64,000 nt of DNA from Pseudomonas cavernicola. GTDB taxonomy: Bacteria > Pseudomonadota > Gammaproteobacteria > Pseudomonadales > Pseudomonadaceae. The position numbers and the translations under genes are program-made. A model generated the notes under the pieces. The model saw only the letters and a program-made list of their open reading frames with translations. It had not been told where the DNA came from and did no database searches. The stretch is from positions 806,001-870,000 of the forward strand of contig NZ_QYUR01000008.1 in assembly GCF_003596405.1 (NCBI RefSeq), read 5' to 3'. How positions within the stretch are numbered: the stretch's first letter is position 1; each line of letters starts with the position of its first letter. This document shows positions 23,456-33,293 of the stretch, piece by piece.

Positions 23456-23651
23456 CGCAACATCCTGGGGCCTGAAGTGCCCATTGGGTCGGAAATGAGG
23501 TGGGTTCCGCGTAACCAAGAGCAGCCGGTTCGAATGCCATGAAGGGGCGGGGGCTATGCAAAGGGGTGGTCGAATGAGCTGTCATTGCGCACCTGCCCCT
23601 CTCCCTCGCTGGTCGTCTTCCCCGGGAAGGCGGGGATCCAATAGAAAACCT

Positions 23652-23704
23652 GTGGGCTTTAGCCCACCATCACAGGCATCCCGGTGGGCTAAAGCCCACC
23701 CTAC
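23652..23704. repeat. REP-like hairpin pair (GTGGGCTTTAGCCCAC type)
   Basis: Two palindromes, GTGGGCTTTAGCCCAC at 23,652 and GGTGGGCTAAAGCCCACC at 23,683, separated by 15 nt, in the gap between the convergent ends of putA and the qhpG-like gene. The same family occurs at 38,473-38,538. The position suggests a shared transcription end, but there is no T run, so I call it a repeat. The remaining bases of 23,456-23,651 hold no recognisable feature. Confidence 0.8.
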
Positions 23705-23708
23705 GACT

Positions 23709-25022
23709 CTACGCCTGGCGATAGCCTTGGGCCCGCAGCCAGCCGTACACCAGCCGCTGTTGCTCCGCTGCCAGCGGTGCCAGCACCTCAGTTAGCGGTG
23801 CAGAGTGCAGCGCGCGCACGATCGGCGCCAGCTCGATCCCTTGCAGGTGCCAGATCCCCAGTGGCTGATCTGCGGTTATCACCACGTCAGCCTCATCGAT
23901 CAACTCGCCATTGATCACCGGCGCCCGCGCCACCCGCAGACTCGCGTAATCGGCCGGCGCATGCAGCGGCAGGTCGTCTGGCCAGTTGCGCCGGCTCTGC
24001 CAGAACGGCCGCGCGACCCACTGCTGTTCCATGGCGTAAAAGTCGCGGCCGATCCTGGCGAAGCGCAGAAACAGTTGCTCCACCCGCTGCTGATGAAAGT
24101 GTCGGGCCAGCGCCGCCCGTTCGGGCTTTTGCAATAAGGTGTTGATCACCGCCGGGGCCTGCAACGACGACGACAGCGACTGGAAGATGCCATTGCCCGA
24201 GAGCGGATCGACGGCCATCGCCGCATCGCCGACGCGCAGCCAGTTATCGCCGCTGGTCTGCAAGCACAGCGTGGCCGTGCTACTGCGCGCATGCAATGCG
24301 CTCGGTTGCAAGGCCGGCGCGCCGAACAATTCGCGCACCAGGGTCGATTGCGCGCGCTGGGCTGCGCAAAATTCCGCCAGCTGGGACTTTTCCGGCAGGT
24401 CGGTGCTGGCCACATCGAGGGTCAGCTGCCAGAAACAGCGGCCATCGCCCAGGCGGGCCATCCAGGCCCAACCATCGGCCAGGCTTTCCACCGCCGAGCG
24501 AGCCGGGCCGGGCTGTTCCTGCCAGTGGTTGAGCAGGCTGAGGGTTTCCTGGCCGCGCAGGCCTTTGCCGGATAGCGGCGCCTGACGCCCGCGGGCTTCC
24601 ACCAGAAAATCGGCGTGACAGGTCTGCGGGCCGCTTGCGCTGTCCAGTTGCAGGCAATGGCCCTCGGCAGTCGAACTCAGCTCGCGCACGCGTGCCTCGA
24701 TCAGCTCGACGCCTGCCGCCAATAGGTCCTGACGAATCGCCGCATCGAATGCCGGCCTGTCCAGCAGATGCTCCACATTCGGTGCATGTGCTTCGCCGTT
24801 CCACCGCACCTGCCGTGGCGAAGCCGCGCAGGCACTGGCTAGCGCCTGGTGCAGCCCCGCCTGGCGCAAGCCCTCCAGCACCCGTTGAGAAACCCCTTCC
24901 AGCGCCGCGAAACGACGCCATTCACTGACCACGCACACCTCGTAGCCCAGGCGCTTGAGCCCCAGGGCCACTGCCGCGCCAGCCGGGCCAGCGCCGAGCA
25001 CGACGATCTGCTTATTCATCAT
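23709..25022 (-). CDS. qhpG: FAD-dependent monooxygenase, QhpG-like
   Basis: A 437-residue flavoprotein. An N-terminal dinucleotide fold (IVVLGAGPAGAAVALGL, about 6-22) and the second FAD motif GDAAMAVDPLSGNGIFQSL (about 270-288) place it with tryptophan-halogenase/UbiH-type monooxygenases. In quinohemoprotein amine dehydrogenase biogenesis, QhpG dihydroxylates the crosslinked tryptophan of the small subunit on the way to cysteine tryptophylquinone. The call rests on the combination with a stand-alone subtilisin-like protease and an ABC exporter immediately upstream, the qhpF-qhpE-qhpG set. It starts 12 nt after qhpE with tandem ATG codons. No signal peptide, so it is cytoplasmic. The dehydrogenase genes are not nearby. 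It could be another flavoprotein hydroxylase if the neighbours mislead. Confidence 0.7.
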   Translation of the reverse strand: MMNKQIVVLGAGPAGAAVALGLKRLGYEVCVVSEWRRFAALEGVSQRVLEGLRQAGLHQALASACAASPRQVRWNGEAHAPNVEHLLDRPAFDAAIRQDLLAAGVELIEARVRELSSTAEGHCLQLDSASGPQTCHADFLVEARGRQAPLSGKGLRGQETLSLLNHWQEQPGPARSAVESLADGWAWMARLGDGRCFWQLTLDVASTDLPEKSQLAEFCAAQRAQSTLVRELFGAPALQPSALHARSSTATLCLQTSGDNWLRVGDAAMAVDPLSGNGIFQSLSSSLQAPAVINTLLQKPERAALARHFHQQRVEQLFLRFARIGRDFYAMEQQWVARPFWQSRRNWPDDLPLHAPADYASLRVARAPVINGELIDEADVVITADQPLGIWHLQGIELAPIVRALHSAPLTEVLAPLAAEQQRLVYGWLRAQGYRQA

Positions 25023-25034
25023 GCTGTTTATCCA

Positions 25035-25715
25035 TCAAGGCACCAGCCCGCGCCGCTCCGGGCCAACAAACGCGGCCTGGCTGCGCAGGTGTTCGAGCAC
25101 TGCCGGCACGCGGGCGGCGGGATGCTCCAGCAGATAAGCCGCGACATGCCCGCTGAGCACGGCGCTGGCAATACTGGCGCCAGCCAGACCACTGCTGACA
25201 GAGGCCACCGGCGCGCCGAAATCCGCTTGCGGGCTGTTCAGCCAGGACCATTGCGCACCCTCACAACGCGCATCGCCCGTCACCCGCAGCACATCGGCAT
25301 AGCTCGCCGGAAACACCGGTTCGCCCCGCGCAGGGCTTGCCGCGCAGAGCAGGATGCCGGCCGCCTGTGCGGCCTGGCAGGCCTCCCGTAGCAGCGGACG
25401 ATCCTGGCGTGCGCCAAGGCTCAGGTTGATCAGCGCCACGTCCTGCTCCATCAGCCAGTAAATTGCCGCGGCGATTTGCAGCGGGCTGGTCAGCCAGCGC
25501 TCACCGAACACCTGGGCCACGCAAAATTGCGCGGCTGCCGCCCGCTCGGCGATGGCGGCCAGCACCGCCGTGCCGTGCCCGAGGCAATCCAGTTGAGCCT
25601 CGCCCTCCTGCAAGCTTTCGTCCGCCAGCCAGAACTGCCGTGCAGCCAGTACCTGGCTGGCCTGCGCGGCGCTGTGGCCGCTGTCGATAATGCCGATGCG
25701 CAACTCAGCGGCCAT
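25035..25715 (-). CDS. qhpE: Subtilisin-like maturation protease, QhpE-like
   Basis: A small S8-family protease of 226 residues with no signal peptide or propeptide. The catalytic triad is visible in order: Asp in IIDSGH (about 11), His in LGHGTAVLAA (about 47), Ser in GASIASAVLSGH (about 183). QhpE of this type removes the leader peptide of the quinohemoprotein amine dehydrogenase gamma subunit in the cytoplasm after crosslinking, and a compact leaderless subtilisin fits. The gene overlaps qhpF by 11 nt and is followed by qhpG, which indicates translational coupling. Its substrate QhpC is not encoded in the window. Confidence 0.75.
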   Translation of the reverse strand: MAAELRIGIIDSGHSAAQASQVLAARQFWLADESLQEGEAQLDCLGHGTAVLAAIAERAAAAQFCVAQVFGERWLTSPLQIAAAIYWLMEQDVALINLSLGARQDRPLLREACQAAQAAGILLCAASPARGEPVFPASYADVLRVTGDARCEGAQWSWLNSPQADFGAPVASVSSGLAGASIASAVLSGHVAAYLLEHPAARVPAVLEHLRSQAAFVGPERRGLVP

Positions 25716-27441
25716 GCAAGACGGGCTCCTCGAGGGGGCGGGTCAACAACTGCCCATCGTGCATCTCAAAACGCAGTTCGGCTTGCGCCAGGGTCGAGGG
25801 CCGGTGGCTGATCAGAATCCGCGTACGGCCACTGAACAGCTGGTCGATGGCGGCGATCACTTCCCGTTCGGTGGCCTCATCGACCGCCGAGGTGGCCTCA
25901 TCCAGCACCAGAATTAGCGGGTCTTGCAGCAACGCGCGAGCAATAGCTATGCGTTGTTTCTGACCGCCGGAAAGTTGCTGGCCACGTTCGCCTAGCTGGC
26001 TGTCCAGCCCGTGCGGCAATGACTCGATCAAGCTGTCGAGCTGCGCCAGTTGGGCGACCTTCTCGATTTCCGCGCGACTGACCTGGGGCGCGCTGTAGCT
26101 GAGGTTGTCGGCCAGGCTGCCGCGAAACAGCACGATGTCCTGGCTGACCACGGCGATGCGCCACCGCAGGGCAAACAAATCCAGCTCACGCAGGTCGATA
26201 CCTTCCAGGCGGATACAGCCCTGATCCGGGTCGTAGAAGCGCTGCAAGAGGTCGATCAAGGTCGACTTGCCGACCCCCGAGGCCCCGCTTATGGCTACTT
26301 TCAGCCCACCGGGGATGTGCGCGTCGATCCCGCGCAACACCGGCTGCGCGCGTTCGTCGTGGCCGAACCAGACATTCTCGAAACGCAGGTCGCCGACACC
26401 AGCCGGCAAATCGCGGGGCTGTTGCGGCTGGCTGACCTGCGCCGGCTCGCGCTTGAGTTCCATCACCCGGCCCAGGCTGACGGTCATGCGTTGCAGCGCT
26501 ACGTACAGGCCCAGCAGGCTCTGCACCGGCCCCACGGCCATGCCCAGGTAGGTGGAAAAAGCGATCAGCGCGCCCAGTTGCCAGGTGCCCTGGATCACCC
26601 AATAGCCGCCGATCAGAAAGGCCCCAGCACGGGAGAGCGAGGTCAGGGTGCCAGGTACCGCGTTGGTGAAGAACTCGGTCACCTGCAACTTCAGCAACTG
26701 GCTCATATAGCTGTCGCCCAAGTGTCTCAGGCGCTGGGATTCGCGTTGCTGCTGGCCGGCGGCCTGGATGAACTTCATCGCCGGCAGGGTTTCCACCAGG
26801 AACGAGGAAACGTCTGCCGAGCGCTCGCGCAACTGGCGCACATTGCGTTCGACCTTGCGGCGCATCCAGCGTAACCAGAGCACTTCCAGCGGGATCAACA
26901 GCGCGACGATCAGCGAGAGCTTCCAGCTCAGCGTCAGCAATAAAGCCACCGCGCCGAGCAGGCCGATTACGCTGGATACCGCCGAGAACAGCGAATCCAC
27001 GGCAAACCGCTGGATTTCCGCGACATCGCCATCCAGCCGCGAGAGCAGGTCGCCGATCCGCCGCCGTCCGTAGAACGCCGGTGAAAGCTGCTGCAAGTGC
27101 TGGTACAGCGCATCGCGCAAGGCGAACAAAATCCGCCCGGACAACCGCGTATGCAGATAGCGATTAACCCCGGCCAGCAGTGTGCTGAATATGCCCACGG
27201 CAATCATCGCCAGCGCCACCTTCAGCAATACGCCGAAGTCCTTGGCCAACAGGCCGTCGTCGATCAGCATCTTGACCAGCCAGGGCTGCGCCAACACCAA
27301 CAGCGATGCGCTTAGGGAGAGCGCCAGCAGGCCGAGGATGGCGCGCAGGTGCGGGCGTACAAAGCCGAATAGCCAGCCAATGGCCAGCTGAAAGGTTGCG
27401 GGGTCGTCTGTTTCAATTAGCCGGAGCAAAAACCTGGACAT
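25705..27441 (-). CDS. qhpF: ABC exporter (fused membrane and ATPase domains), QhpF-like
   Basis: A 578-residue half-transporter. The N-terminal six-helix exporter domain covers about 20-320, followed by an ATPase with Walker A GASGVGKST (about 384), signature LSGGQKQR (about 490) and Walker B LILVLDEATSAVDE (about 508). The homodimer would sit in the inner membrane. In qhp clusters the exporter moves the modified gamma subunit to the periplasm. It is the first gene of qhpFEG and lies 60 nt downstream of the sigma-54 activator. By sequence alone it could be a lipid or peptide exporter of the MsbA class; the partner genes give it its likely role. Confidence 0.75.
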   Translation of the reverse strand: MSRFLLRLIETDDPATFQLAIGWLFGFVRPHLRAILGLLALSLSASLLVLAQPWLVKMLIDDGLLAKDFGVLLKVALAMIAVGIFSTLLAGVNRYLHTRLSGRILFALRDALYQHLQQLSPAFYGRRRIGDLLSRLDGDVAEIQRFAVDSLFSAVSSVIGLLGAVALLLTLSWKLSLIVALLIPLEVLWLRWMRRKVERNVRQLRERSADVSSFLVETLPAMKFIQAAGQQQRESQRLRHLGDSYMSQLLKLQVTEFFTNAVPGTLTSLSRAGAFLIGGYWVIQGTWQLGALIAFSTYLGMAVGPVQSLLGLYVALQRMTVSLGRVMELKREPAQVSQPQQPRDLPAGVGDLRFENVWFGHDERAQPVLRGIDAHIPGGLKVAISGASGVGKSTLIDLLQRFYDPDQGCIRLEGIDLRELDLFALRWRIAVVSQDIVLFRGSLADNLSYSAPQVSRAEIEKVAQLAQLDSLIESLPHGLDSQLGERGQQLSGGQKQRIAIARALLQDPLILVLDEATSAVDEATEREVIAAIDQLFSGRTRILISHRPSTLAQAELRFEMHDGQLLTRPLEEPVLHGR

Positions 27442-27501
27442 CGGTGATCAACGCCATCCAATCAGGTGGGACGCTGGGGCGCCGGAATTAGCGCCCAGCG
27501 T

Positions 27502-29412
27502 TCATGCGCGAAACTGCTTCAGCTTGCGATACAGGGTCGCACGGCTGATGCCCAGGGAATCGGCCGCGGCGGACACATTGCCATGGTGCCGTTCGAGTGA
27601 GCTGCGGATCAGCTCCAGCTCGTTTTCACGGATACGGCTGCAAGGCTGCCGGCAACTGGCGGTCAGATCGTCCAGCAGGCTGTCGGTCAGGTGTTCCACA
27701 CCCAATTCGGTTTCCGCCCCTTCACGCATGGCCAACGCGGCGCGCAAGACCATTTCCAGCTGGCGGATATTGCCCGGCCAGTCGTAGTGGGCGAGCAGTT
27801 CGCCAAGCGCCTGGTCGATGCCGATATGACTGGCGCCCAGCTTGCTCAGCACTGTGGCGATCAAGCCGTCGATGTCATCCCGCTCACGCAGTGCAGGCAG
27901 CCGCAAGCTCACACCGTTGACTCGGTAATAGAGGTCTTCGCGAAAGCTCTTTTCCTGCACCAGCTGCTTCAGGTCGCGGTGCGTAGCGCAGATCACCGCC
28001 ACGTCGATGTCCAACTCCTCGCCCGCGCCCAACGGTGCCACCTTGCGCTCCTGTAGCACGCGCAACAAACGCGCTTGCAGGCTCAACGGCATATCGCCGA
28101 TTTCATCCAGAAACAGCGTGCCGCCATTGGCCTGCAACAGGCGCCCGAGCATGCCGCCTTTGCGCGAACCGGTGAATGCCCCCTCGCGGTAACCGAACAG
28201 TTCCGACTCGATCAGCCCTTCGGGAATCGCCGCGCAGTTCACCGCCACAAATGGTTTATCGGCACGCACACTGGCCTGATGCAGCGCCCGTGCGACCACC
28301 TCCTTACCGGTGCCGGTTTCGCCCAGCAGTAGTACGGGCAAGCCGCCCGCCAGGCCTTGCTGAGCCATGCGCAGCGAACGGGCGAAGCGGCTGTTGCTGC
28401 CGGCCAGCTCTTCCAGCAGCAGGCGTTTCGGCGCCACGGCTTTCGGTGCGGCCGCAGGCGTGGCCATTGCGGCGCAGCGCGGAACCTGCAGCGCCTTGAA
28501 AAAAAACTCGCCGCTGGCGGTTTGCACGCTGCTGACGGTCCCCTGCAGCAAACGGGACATGAACTGCCCGCTGCGGCCGCCGAGAAAATCCTGGCTTCGG
28601 CGCCCTATCAGGCTCGCGCGTGGCAGTTTCAGCAGGTCACAGGCCTGCTGGTTGGCCGCCAGCACTTCACCATCCAGGCTCAGCGCCAACAGACCATGCC
28701 AGGCCGAACCCAAGTATTGCTGGCGACTGTGGAACGCCAGGATGATCTGTTCGGGATAGAAGGCGCCAAACAGCCGGCCTTCGATATTGCTGGCCGCCAG
28801 CATCAAGGTGGCGAGGCTGTCCTGCGGCTGGGCCAGCACGCCTTCGCGAGTCAGGTCGATGACTCCGATGACTTGGCCCTGCGGATTCTTGATCGGCACC
28901 GAGGTGCAGGAGAACCGGCTCAAGCGGTCAAGGTAGTGCTCGCCACAGTTGATCAAAGTCGGCCTGCCCTCCACCACGGCGGTACCCACTGCATTGGTGC
29001 CGCGCAACGCTTCGCTCCAGCAGCTGCCCGGTGCCAGATCACGTAACTCGAAAGCCTTGAGATATTCGGTTTGCCCTTCGACGGCCAGCACCGTGGCATC
29101 GGCATTGCCGAGAATGATCAGCCCGGCCTTGCCTTGCTGGGCGATCAGGTAGTCCAACTCGGGCGTTGCGGCATCGATCAGCATGCGGTTCTGCGCCAGC
29201 AACACCTCGAGGTCATTGCTCAGGTGCAGGCCGACCGCTTCCTCATCGATGCAGCTCAGGCCATGGCCGATGCTGCGCCGCCAGGAGGCATCGATTTCGT
29301 CGCGCAGCAGGCCTTGCGGCAACTGACCATCGACCAGTAGTTTTTCCCGAACCAGTCGGGAGTCGCGCAGCGGGTCGGTGCTTATTATTTTTGTTGGAAA
29401 TGATTGGCTCAT
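27502..29412 (-). CDS. Sigma-54-dependent activator, AcoR-like
   Basis: A 636-residue enhancer-binding protein. The N-terminal part (about 60-300) contains a GAF-type sensor ([21 protein letters not shown]) and a PAS-like segment. The AAA+ domain has Walker A GETGTGKE (about 363), the sigma-54 contact loop GAFTG (about 411; here GAFTGS) and Walker [14 protein letters not shown] Fis-type helix-turn-helix ends the protein ([20 protein letters not shown]). The layout matches AcoR/AcxR regulators of small carbonyl or amine catabolism. The start has a good GGAGTGAG ribosome site. It lies directly upstream of qhpF on the same strand and probably controls amine dehydrogenase genes; this is inferred from position. 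No response-regulator domain is present. Confidence 0.85.
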   Translation of the reverse strand: MSQSFPTKIISTDPLRDSRLVREKLLVDGQLPQGLLRDEIDASWRRSIGHGLSCIDEEAVGLHLSNDLEVLLAQNRMLIDAATPELDYLIAQQGKAGLIILGNADATVLAVEGQTEYLKAFELRDLAPGSCWSEALRGTNAVGTAVVEGRPTLINCGEHYLDRLSRFSCTSVPIKNPQGQVIGVIDLTREGVLAQPQDSLATLMLAASNIEGRLFGAFYPEQIILAFHSRQQYLGSAWHGLLALSLDGEVLAANQQACDLLKLPRASLIGRRSQDFLGGRSGQFMSRLLQGTVSSVQTASGEFFFKALQVPRCAAMATPAAAPKAVAPKRLLLEELAGSNSRFARSLRMAQQGLAGGLPVLLLGETGTGKEVVARALHQASVRADKPFVAVNCAAIPEGLIESELFGYREGAFTGSRKGGMLGRLLQANGGTLFLDEIGDMPLSLQARLLRVLQERKVAPLGAGEELDIDVAVICATHRDLKQLVQEKSFREDLYYRVNGVSLRLPALRERDDIDGLIATVLSKLGASHIGIDQALGELLAHYDWPGNIRQLEMVLRAALAMREGAETELGVEHLTDSLLDDLTASCRQPCSRIRENELELIRSSLERHHGNVSAAADSLGISRATLYRKLKQFRA

Positions 29413-29658
29413 CGCTCACTCCGGCTGGGTTTTCATCGACGCCGCCCCGATCGACTGGCTGGGCTTCGGTGGCCGATGTCAAAACGCGCACGCTGTAAAA
29501 TGTCTACACCTACACCCTCCGACAGTAAAGACCGCATTGGTCTTAACTACGCCGCATACACTTTTGCCCGACAGCTTACCCGTGGGTTAGCAGGCTTAAA
29601 GCTGCTGCTTTCTATCAGATGCACAACTCACAGGCTTGCCACACACAATGTTCGGTTA

Positions 29659-29696
29659 TTGACAGTTCTGCTTTGTAGCTTTACGTTAACGTAAAG
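29659..29696 (+). promoter_or_regulatory. liuR promoter with LiuR operator palindrome
   Basis: TTGACA at 29,659-29,664 is followed after 17 nt by TACGTT (29,682-29,687) as possible -35 and -10 elements. Overlapping the -10 is a perfect 18-bp palindrome, CTTTACGTTAACGTAAAG, at 29,679-29,696. It agrees with the motif known for LiuR of leucine-degradation operons and lies 25 nt before liuR, so autoregulation of the operon is expected. The rest of 29,413-29,658 has no gene I can support. Confidence 0.8.
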
Positions 29697-29721
29697 GTAA
29701 ACGCATTGCGAGCATTCATCC

Positions 29722-30102
29722 ATGTCTACGACCTACAGCATTTCCGACCTGGCCCGCGAACTGGATATCACCACCCGCGCCATCCGCTTCTATGAAGAGC
29801 AGGCAATGCTCAACCCCGAACGGCGTGGCCAGGAACGCATCTACAGCGCCAAGGATAAGGTCACGCTGAAGCTAATCTTGCGCGGTAAGCGCATCGGCTT
29901 CTCCCTGGCCGAGTGCAAGGAGCTGATCGAGCTATACGACCCCGGCCACGGCAATCGCAAGCAGCTGGAAACCTTCATGCACAAGATTGCCGAACGCCGT
30001 GCGCAGCTGGAACAGCAACTGCTAGACATCCAGCAGATGCAGCTGGAGCTGGATACGGCCGAGGAACGCTGCCTGGCGGCCCTGGTGACGGCTCAGGCGT
30101 GA
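29722..30102 (+). CDS. liuR: MerR-family regulator of the leucine degradation operon
   Basis: A 126-residue MerR-type DNA-binding protein. The N-terminal winged helix-turn-helix is [26 protein letters not shown] (about 5-30), followed by a long helical dimerisation region. No metal-binding cysteine cluster is present; the single cysteine pair does not form a MerR or CueR pattern, consistent with an acyl-CoA-type effector. It is the first gene of the liu operon, 40 nt upstream of liuA, with a palindromic operator before it. Confidence 0.92.
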   Translation: MSTTYSISDLARELDITTRAIRFYEEQAMLNPERRGQERIYSAKDKVTLKLILRGKRIGFSLAECKELIELYDPGHGNRKQLETFMHKIAERRAQLEQQLLDIQQMQLELDTAEERCLAALVTAQA

Positions 30103-30142
30103 TGGATCAAACGTAAACCATACAATTCAGATAGGTGGAACC

Positions 30143-31306
30143 ATGAGCTATCCGTCCCTCAACTTCGCCCTCGGCGAAACCATCGACATGCTGCGCGACC
30201 AGGTTCAAGCCTTCGTTGCCGCTGAACTTACCCCGCGCGCAGCTGCTATCGACAGCGACAACCTCTTCCCCGCCGACATGTGGAAGAAGTTCGGCGACAT
30301 GGGCCTGCTCGGCATCACCGTCGGCGAGGAATACGGCGGTTCTGGCCTCGGTTACCTGGCGCACGTGGTCGCTCTCGAAGAGATCAGCCGCGGCTCGGCT
30401 TCGGTCGGCCTCTCCTACGGCGCCCACTCCAACCTTTGTGTGAACCAGATCAACCGCAACGGCACGGCCGAGCAGAAAGCCAAGTACCTGCCCAAGCTGG
30501 TCTCCGGCGAGCATATCGGCGCTCTGGCGATGAGCGAGCCAAATGCCGGCTCCGATGTGGTTTCGATGAAATTGCGCGCCGACCGCAAGGGCGATCACTT
30601 CGTCCTCAACGGCAGCAAAACCTGGATCACCAACGGCCCGGACGCCAACACCTACGTGATCTACGCCAAGACCGACCTGGAAAAAGGCCCACAAGGCATC
30701 ACCGCGTTCATCGTCGAGCGCGACTGGAAAGGTTTCTCGCGTAGCAACAAGTTCGACAAGCTCGGGATGCGCGGCTCGAACACCTGCGAACTGTTCTTCG
30801 ATGACGTCGAAGTGCCGGAAGAAAACATCCTCGGTGTACTCAACGGCGGCGTGAAAGTGCTGATGAGTGGCCTGGACTACGAGCGTGTGGTGCTCTCCGG
30901 CGGCCCTATCGGGATCATGCAGGCCTGCATGGACGTCGTACTGCCCTACATCCACGACCGCAAGCAATTCGGTCAGAGCATCGGCGAGTTCCAGCTGATC
31001 CAGGGCAAGGTCGCCGACATGTACACCCAGCTCAACGCCAGCCGCGCCTATCTGTATGCCGTGGCGAATGCCTGCGACCGTGGCGAAACCACCCGCAAGG
31101 ACGCCGCCGGGGTAATCCTCTACAGCGCCGAGCGCGCCACGCAGATGGCCCTGGACGCGATCCAGATCCTCGGCGGCAACGGCTACATCAACGAATTCCC
31201 CACCGGCCGTCTGCTGCGCGACGCCAAACTCTACGAAATCGGCGCCGGCACCAGCGAGATCCGCCGGATGTTGATTGGTCGCGAGCTGTTCAACGAGACG
31301 CGATAA
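30143..31306 (+). CDS. liuA: Isovaleryl-CoA dehydrogenase
   Basis: FAD-dependent acyl-CoA dehydrogenase, 387 residues, oxidising isovaleryl-CoA to 3-methylcrotonyl-CoA in leucine catabolism and passing electrons to electron-transfer flavoprotein. Family motifs are [15 protein letters not shown] and the C-terminal [22 protein letters not shown] with [14 protein letters not shown]. Glu247 in [13 protein letters not shown] lies where isovaleryl-CoA dehydrogenases carry the catalytic base, unlike the C-terminal glutamate of other acyl-CoA dehydrogenases, which makes the specificity call firm. The ATG follows GGTGGAACC. A 238-nt gap with hairpin repeats precedes liuB. Confidence 0.95.
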   Translation: MSYPSLNFALGETIDMLRDQVQAFVAAELTPRAAAIDSDNLFPADMWKKFGDMGLLGITVGEEYGGSGLGYLAHVVALEEISRGSASVGLSYGAHSNLCVNQINRNGTAEQKAKYLPKLVSGEHIGALAMSEPNAGSDVVSMKLRADRKGDHFVLNGSKTWITNGPDANTYVIYAKTDLEKGPQGITAFIVERDWKGFSRSNKFDKLGMRGSNTCELFFDDVEVPEENILGVLNGGVKVLMSGLDYERVVLSGGPIGIMQACMDVVLPYIHDRKQFGQSIGEFQLIQGKVADMYTQLNASRAYLYAVANACDRGETTRKDAAGVILYSAERATQMALDAIQILGGNGYINEFPTGRLLRDAKLYEIGAGTSEIRRMLIGRELFNETR

Positions 31307-31325
31307 CCGACTGCACACACGATTA

Positions 31326-31515
31326 ATTCCCTCTCCCTCTGGGAGAGGGTTAGGGAGAGGGAGAGGGAAACCTGCAGGCACGGCCTTCTTCCCTTGCCCC
31401 TCTCCCCCGGCCCCGCTCCGCGCCCCGGTCAGAACGCTAAGCGCTCTGGCGCTCATCGGCACACGAGCCGGCGGCTCGAAAAACATGCCTCTTTGCCCCG
31501 CACGCGGGAGAGGGG
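31326..31515. repeat. CTCTCCC/GGGAGAG hairpin repeats between liuA and liuB
   Basis: A short hairpin, CCCTCTCCCTCTGGGAGAGGG, begins near 31,328, followed by more GGGAGAGG units. Further on, CCCCTCTCCC at about 31,396 can pair with GGGAGAGGGG at about 31,506. The same sequence family appears between liuB and liuC at 33,162-33,256. These are pseudomonad-type intergenic repeats and may influence the transcript inside the operon. Confidence 0.7.
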
Positions 31516-31544
31516 AGAAAAAGCAGAACAACGGAGTGCGCCAC

Positions 31545-33152
31545 ATGGCCATCCTCAACACCCAGATCAATACCCGTACGCCGGAGTTCGCCGCTAATAA
31601 CGCGGCAATGCTCAAACAGGTCGACGACCTGCGTGCCCTACTCGGCCGCGTCCATGAAGGTGGCGGCGCCAAGGCGCAGGAGCGGCATACCTCGCGCGGC
31701 AAACTGCTACCGCGGGAACGGATCAACCGCCTGCTCGACCCCGGCTCGCCATTTCTGGAAGTCGGTCAGTTGGCCGCCCACGATGTCTATGGTGAAGACG
31801 TGCCCGCCGCTGGCGTGATCGCCGGGATCGGCCGTGTCGAAGGCATCGAGTGCATGATCCTGGCCAACGACGCCACGGTAAAAGGTGGTAGCTACTACCC
31901 GCTGACGGTGAAGAAGCACCTGCGTGCGCAGACCATCGCCAAAGAAAACCGCCTGCCGTGCATCTATCTGGTCGACTCCGGCGGCGCCAACCTGCCGCGC
32001 CAGGATGAGGTATTTCCGGACCGCGAGCACTTCGGACGGATCTTCTTCAACCAGGCCACCATGAGCGCCCAGGGCATTCCGCAGATCGCCGTGGTCATGG
32101 GTTCCTGCACCGCCGGCGGCGCCTATGTGCCAGCCATGTCCGACGAAACCATCATGGTTCGCAACCAGGCCACGATCTTCCTCGCCGGCCCGCCGCTAGT
32201 GCGTGCTGCTACCGGTGAAGTGGTCAGTGCCGAAGACCTTGGCGGTGCCGATGTGCACTGCAAGACCAGCGGGGTTGCCGACCACTACGCCGAGAACGAC
32301 GAACATGCATTGGCCCTCGCCCGCCGCTGCATCAGCAATCTGAACTGGCGCAAACAAGGCCAACTGAATACCCGCACGCCACGTCTGCCGCTGTATGCCG
32401 GCGATGAGCTGTACGGTGTGATCCCGGCCGACGCCAAACACCCGTTCGATGTGCGTGAAGTGATAGCGCGGCTGGTCGATGGCTCCGAATTCGATGAATT
32501 CAAGGCGCTGTTCGGTGCCACCCTGGTTTGCGGCTTCGCGCATATCCAGGGCTATCCGATAGCGATCATCGCCAATAACGGGATCTTGTTCGCCGAATCC
32601 GCGCAAAAAGGCGCGCACTTCATCGAACTGGCCTGCCAGCGCGGCATTCCGCTGCTGTTCCTGCAGAACATCACCGGCTTCATGGTCGGGCAGAAGTACG
32701 AAGCCGGCGGCATCGCCAAACACGGCGCCAAGCTGGTGACCGCGGTGGCCTGCGCCAAGGTGCCGAAATTCACCGTGATCATCGGCGGCAGCTTCGGTGC
32801 AGGTAACTACGGCATGTGTGGTCGTGCCTACGATCCACGCTTCCTGTGGATGTGGCCGAACGCGCGGATCGGCGTGATGGGTGGCGAACAGGCCGCCGGC
32901 GTACTGGCGCAGGTCAAACGCGAACAAGCGGAACGCAGCGGGCACAGCCTCAGCGCCGAGGACGAAGCGAAGATCAAACAGCCGATCCTCGAGCAGTACG
33001 AGCACCAGGGGCACCCCTACTACTCCAGCGCGCGGCTCTGGGATGACGGCGTGATCGACCCGGCGCAAACCCGCGAGGTGTTGGCGCTAGCACTGTCCGC
33101 ATCCCTGAATGCCCCTATCGAGCCGACTCAGTTCGGGGTCTTTCGTATGTGA
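31545..33152 (+). CDS. liuB: Methylcrotonyl-CoA carboxylase beta (carboxyltransferase) subunit
   Basis: A 535-residue biotin-dependent carboxyltransferase that moves the carboxyl group from biotin on LiuD to 3-methylcrotonyl-CoA, giving 3-methylglutaconyl-CoA. Family segments include [21 protein letters not shown] near residue 55, the oxyanion-hole region [16 protein letters not shown] and the second half [21 protein letters not shown] and [16 protein letters not shown]. The start is ATG 31,545 after ACGGAGTG; the frame is open for 270 nt upstream but that part translates the hairpin repeats. Position in the operon and length match known LiuB. Confidence 0.95.
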   Translation: MAILNTQINTRTPEFAANNAAMLKQVDDLRALLGRVHEGGGAKAQERHTSRGKLLPRERINRLLDPGSPFLEVGQLAAHDVYGEDVPAAGVIAGIGRVEGIECMILANDATVKGGSYYPLTVKKHLRAQTIAKENRLPCIYLVDSGGANLPRQDEVFPDREHFGRIFFNQATMSAQGIPQIAVVMGSCTAGGAYVPAMSDETIMVRNQATIFLAGPPLVRAATGEVVSAEDLGGADVHCKTSGVADHYAENDEHALALARRCISNLNWRKQGQLNTRTPRLPLYAGDELYGVIPADAKHPFDVREVIARLVDGSEFDEFKALFGATLVCGFAHIQGYPIAIIANNGILFAESAQKGAHFIELACQRGIPLLFLQNITGFMVGQKYEAGGIAKHGAKLVTAVACAKVPKFTVIIGGSFGAGNYGMCGRAYDPRFLWMWPNARIGVMGGEQAAGVLAQVKREQAERSGHSLSAEDEAKIKQPILEQYEHQGHPYYSSARLWDDGVIDPAQTREVLALALSASLNAPIEPTQFGVFRM

Positions 33153-33161
33153 GGTTTTACT

Positions 33162-33256
33162 CCCCTCTCCCACTTGTGGGAGAGGGGCCGGGGGAGAGGG
33201 AAACGAGCCGCACTACCCTCTCCCCAGCCCTCTCCCGTAGACGGGAGAGGGAGCAG
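33162..33256. repeat. CTCTCCC/GGGAGAG hairpin repeats between liuB and liuC
   Basis: Two hairpins in tandem: CCCCTCTCCCAC paired with GTGGGAGAGGGG at 33,163-33,188, and CCCTCTCCCGT paired with ACGGGAGAGGG at 33,228-33,252. They are related to the elements between liuA and liuB. Confidence 0.75.
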
Positions 33257-33293
33257 TCCTGACACTCCACAACCACGAACGACAGTGGCCAAG

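Noticed and set aside
31275..31544. Extended N terminus of liuB beginning at 31,275
   Set aside because: It overlaps liuA and translates hairpin repeats; ATG 31,545 has a good ribosome site and gives the usual length.
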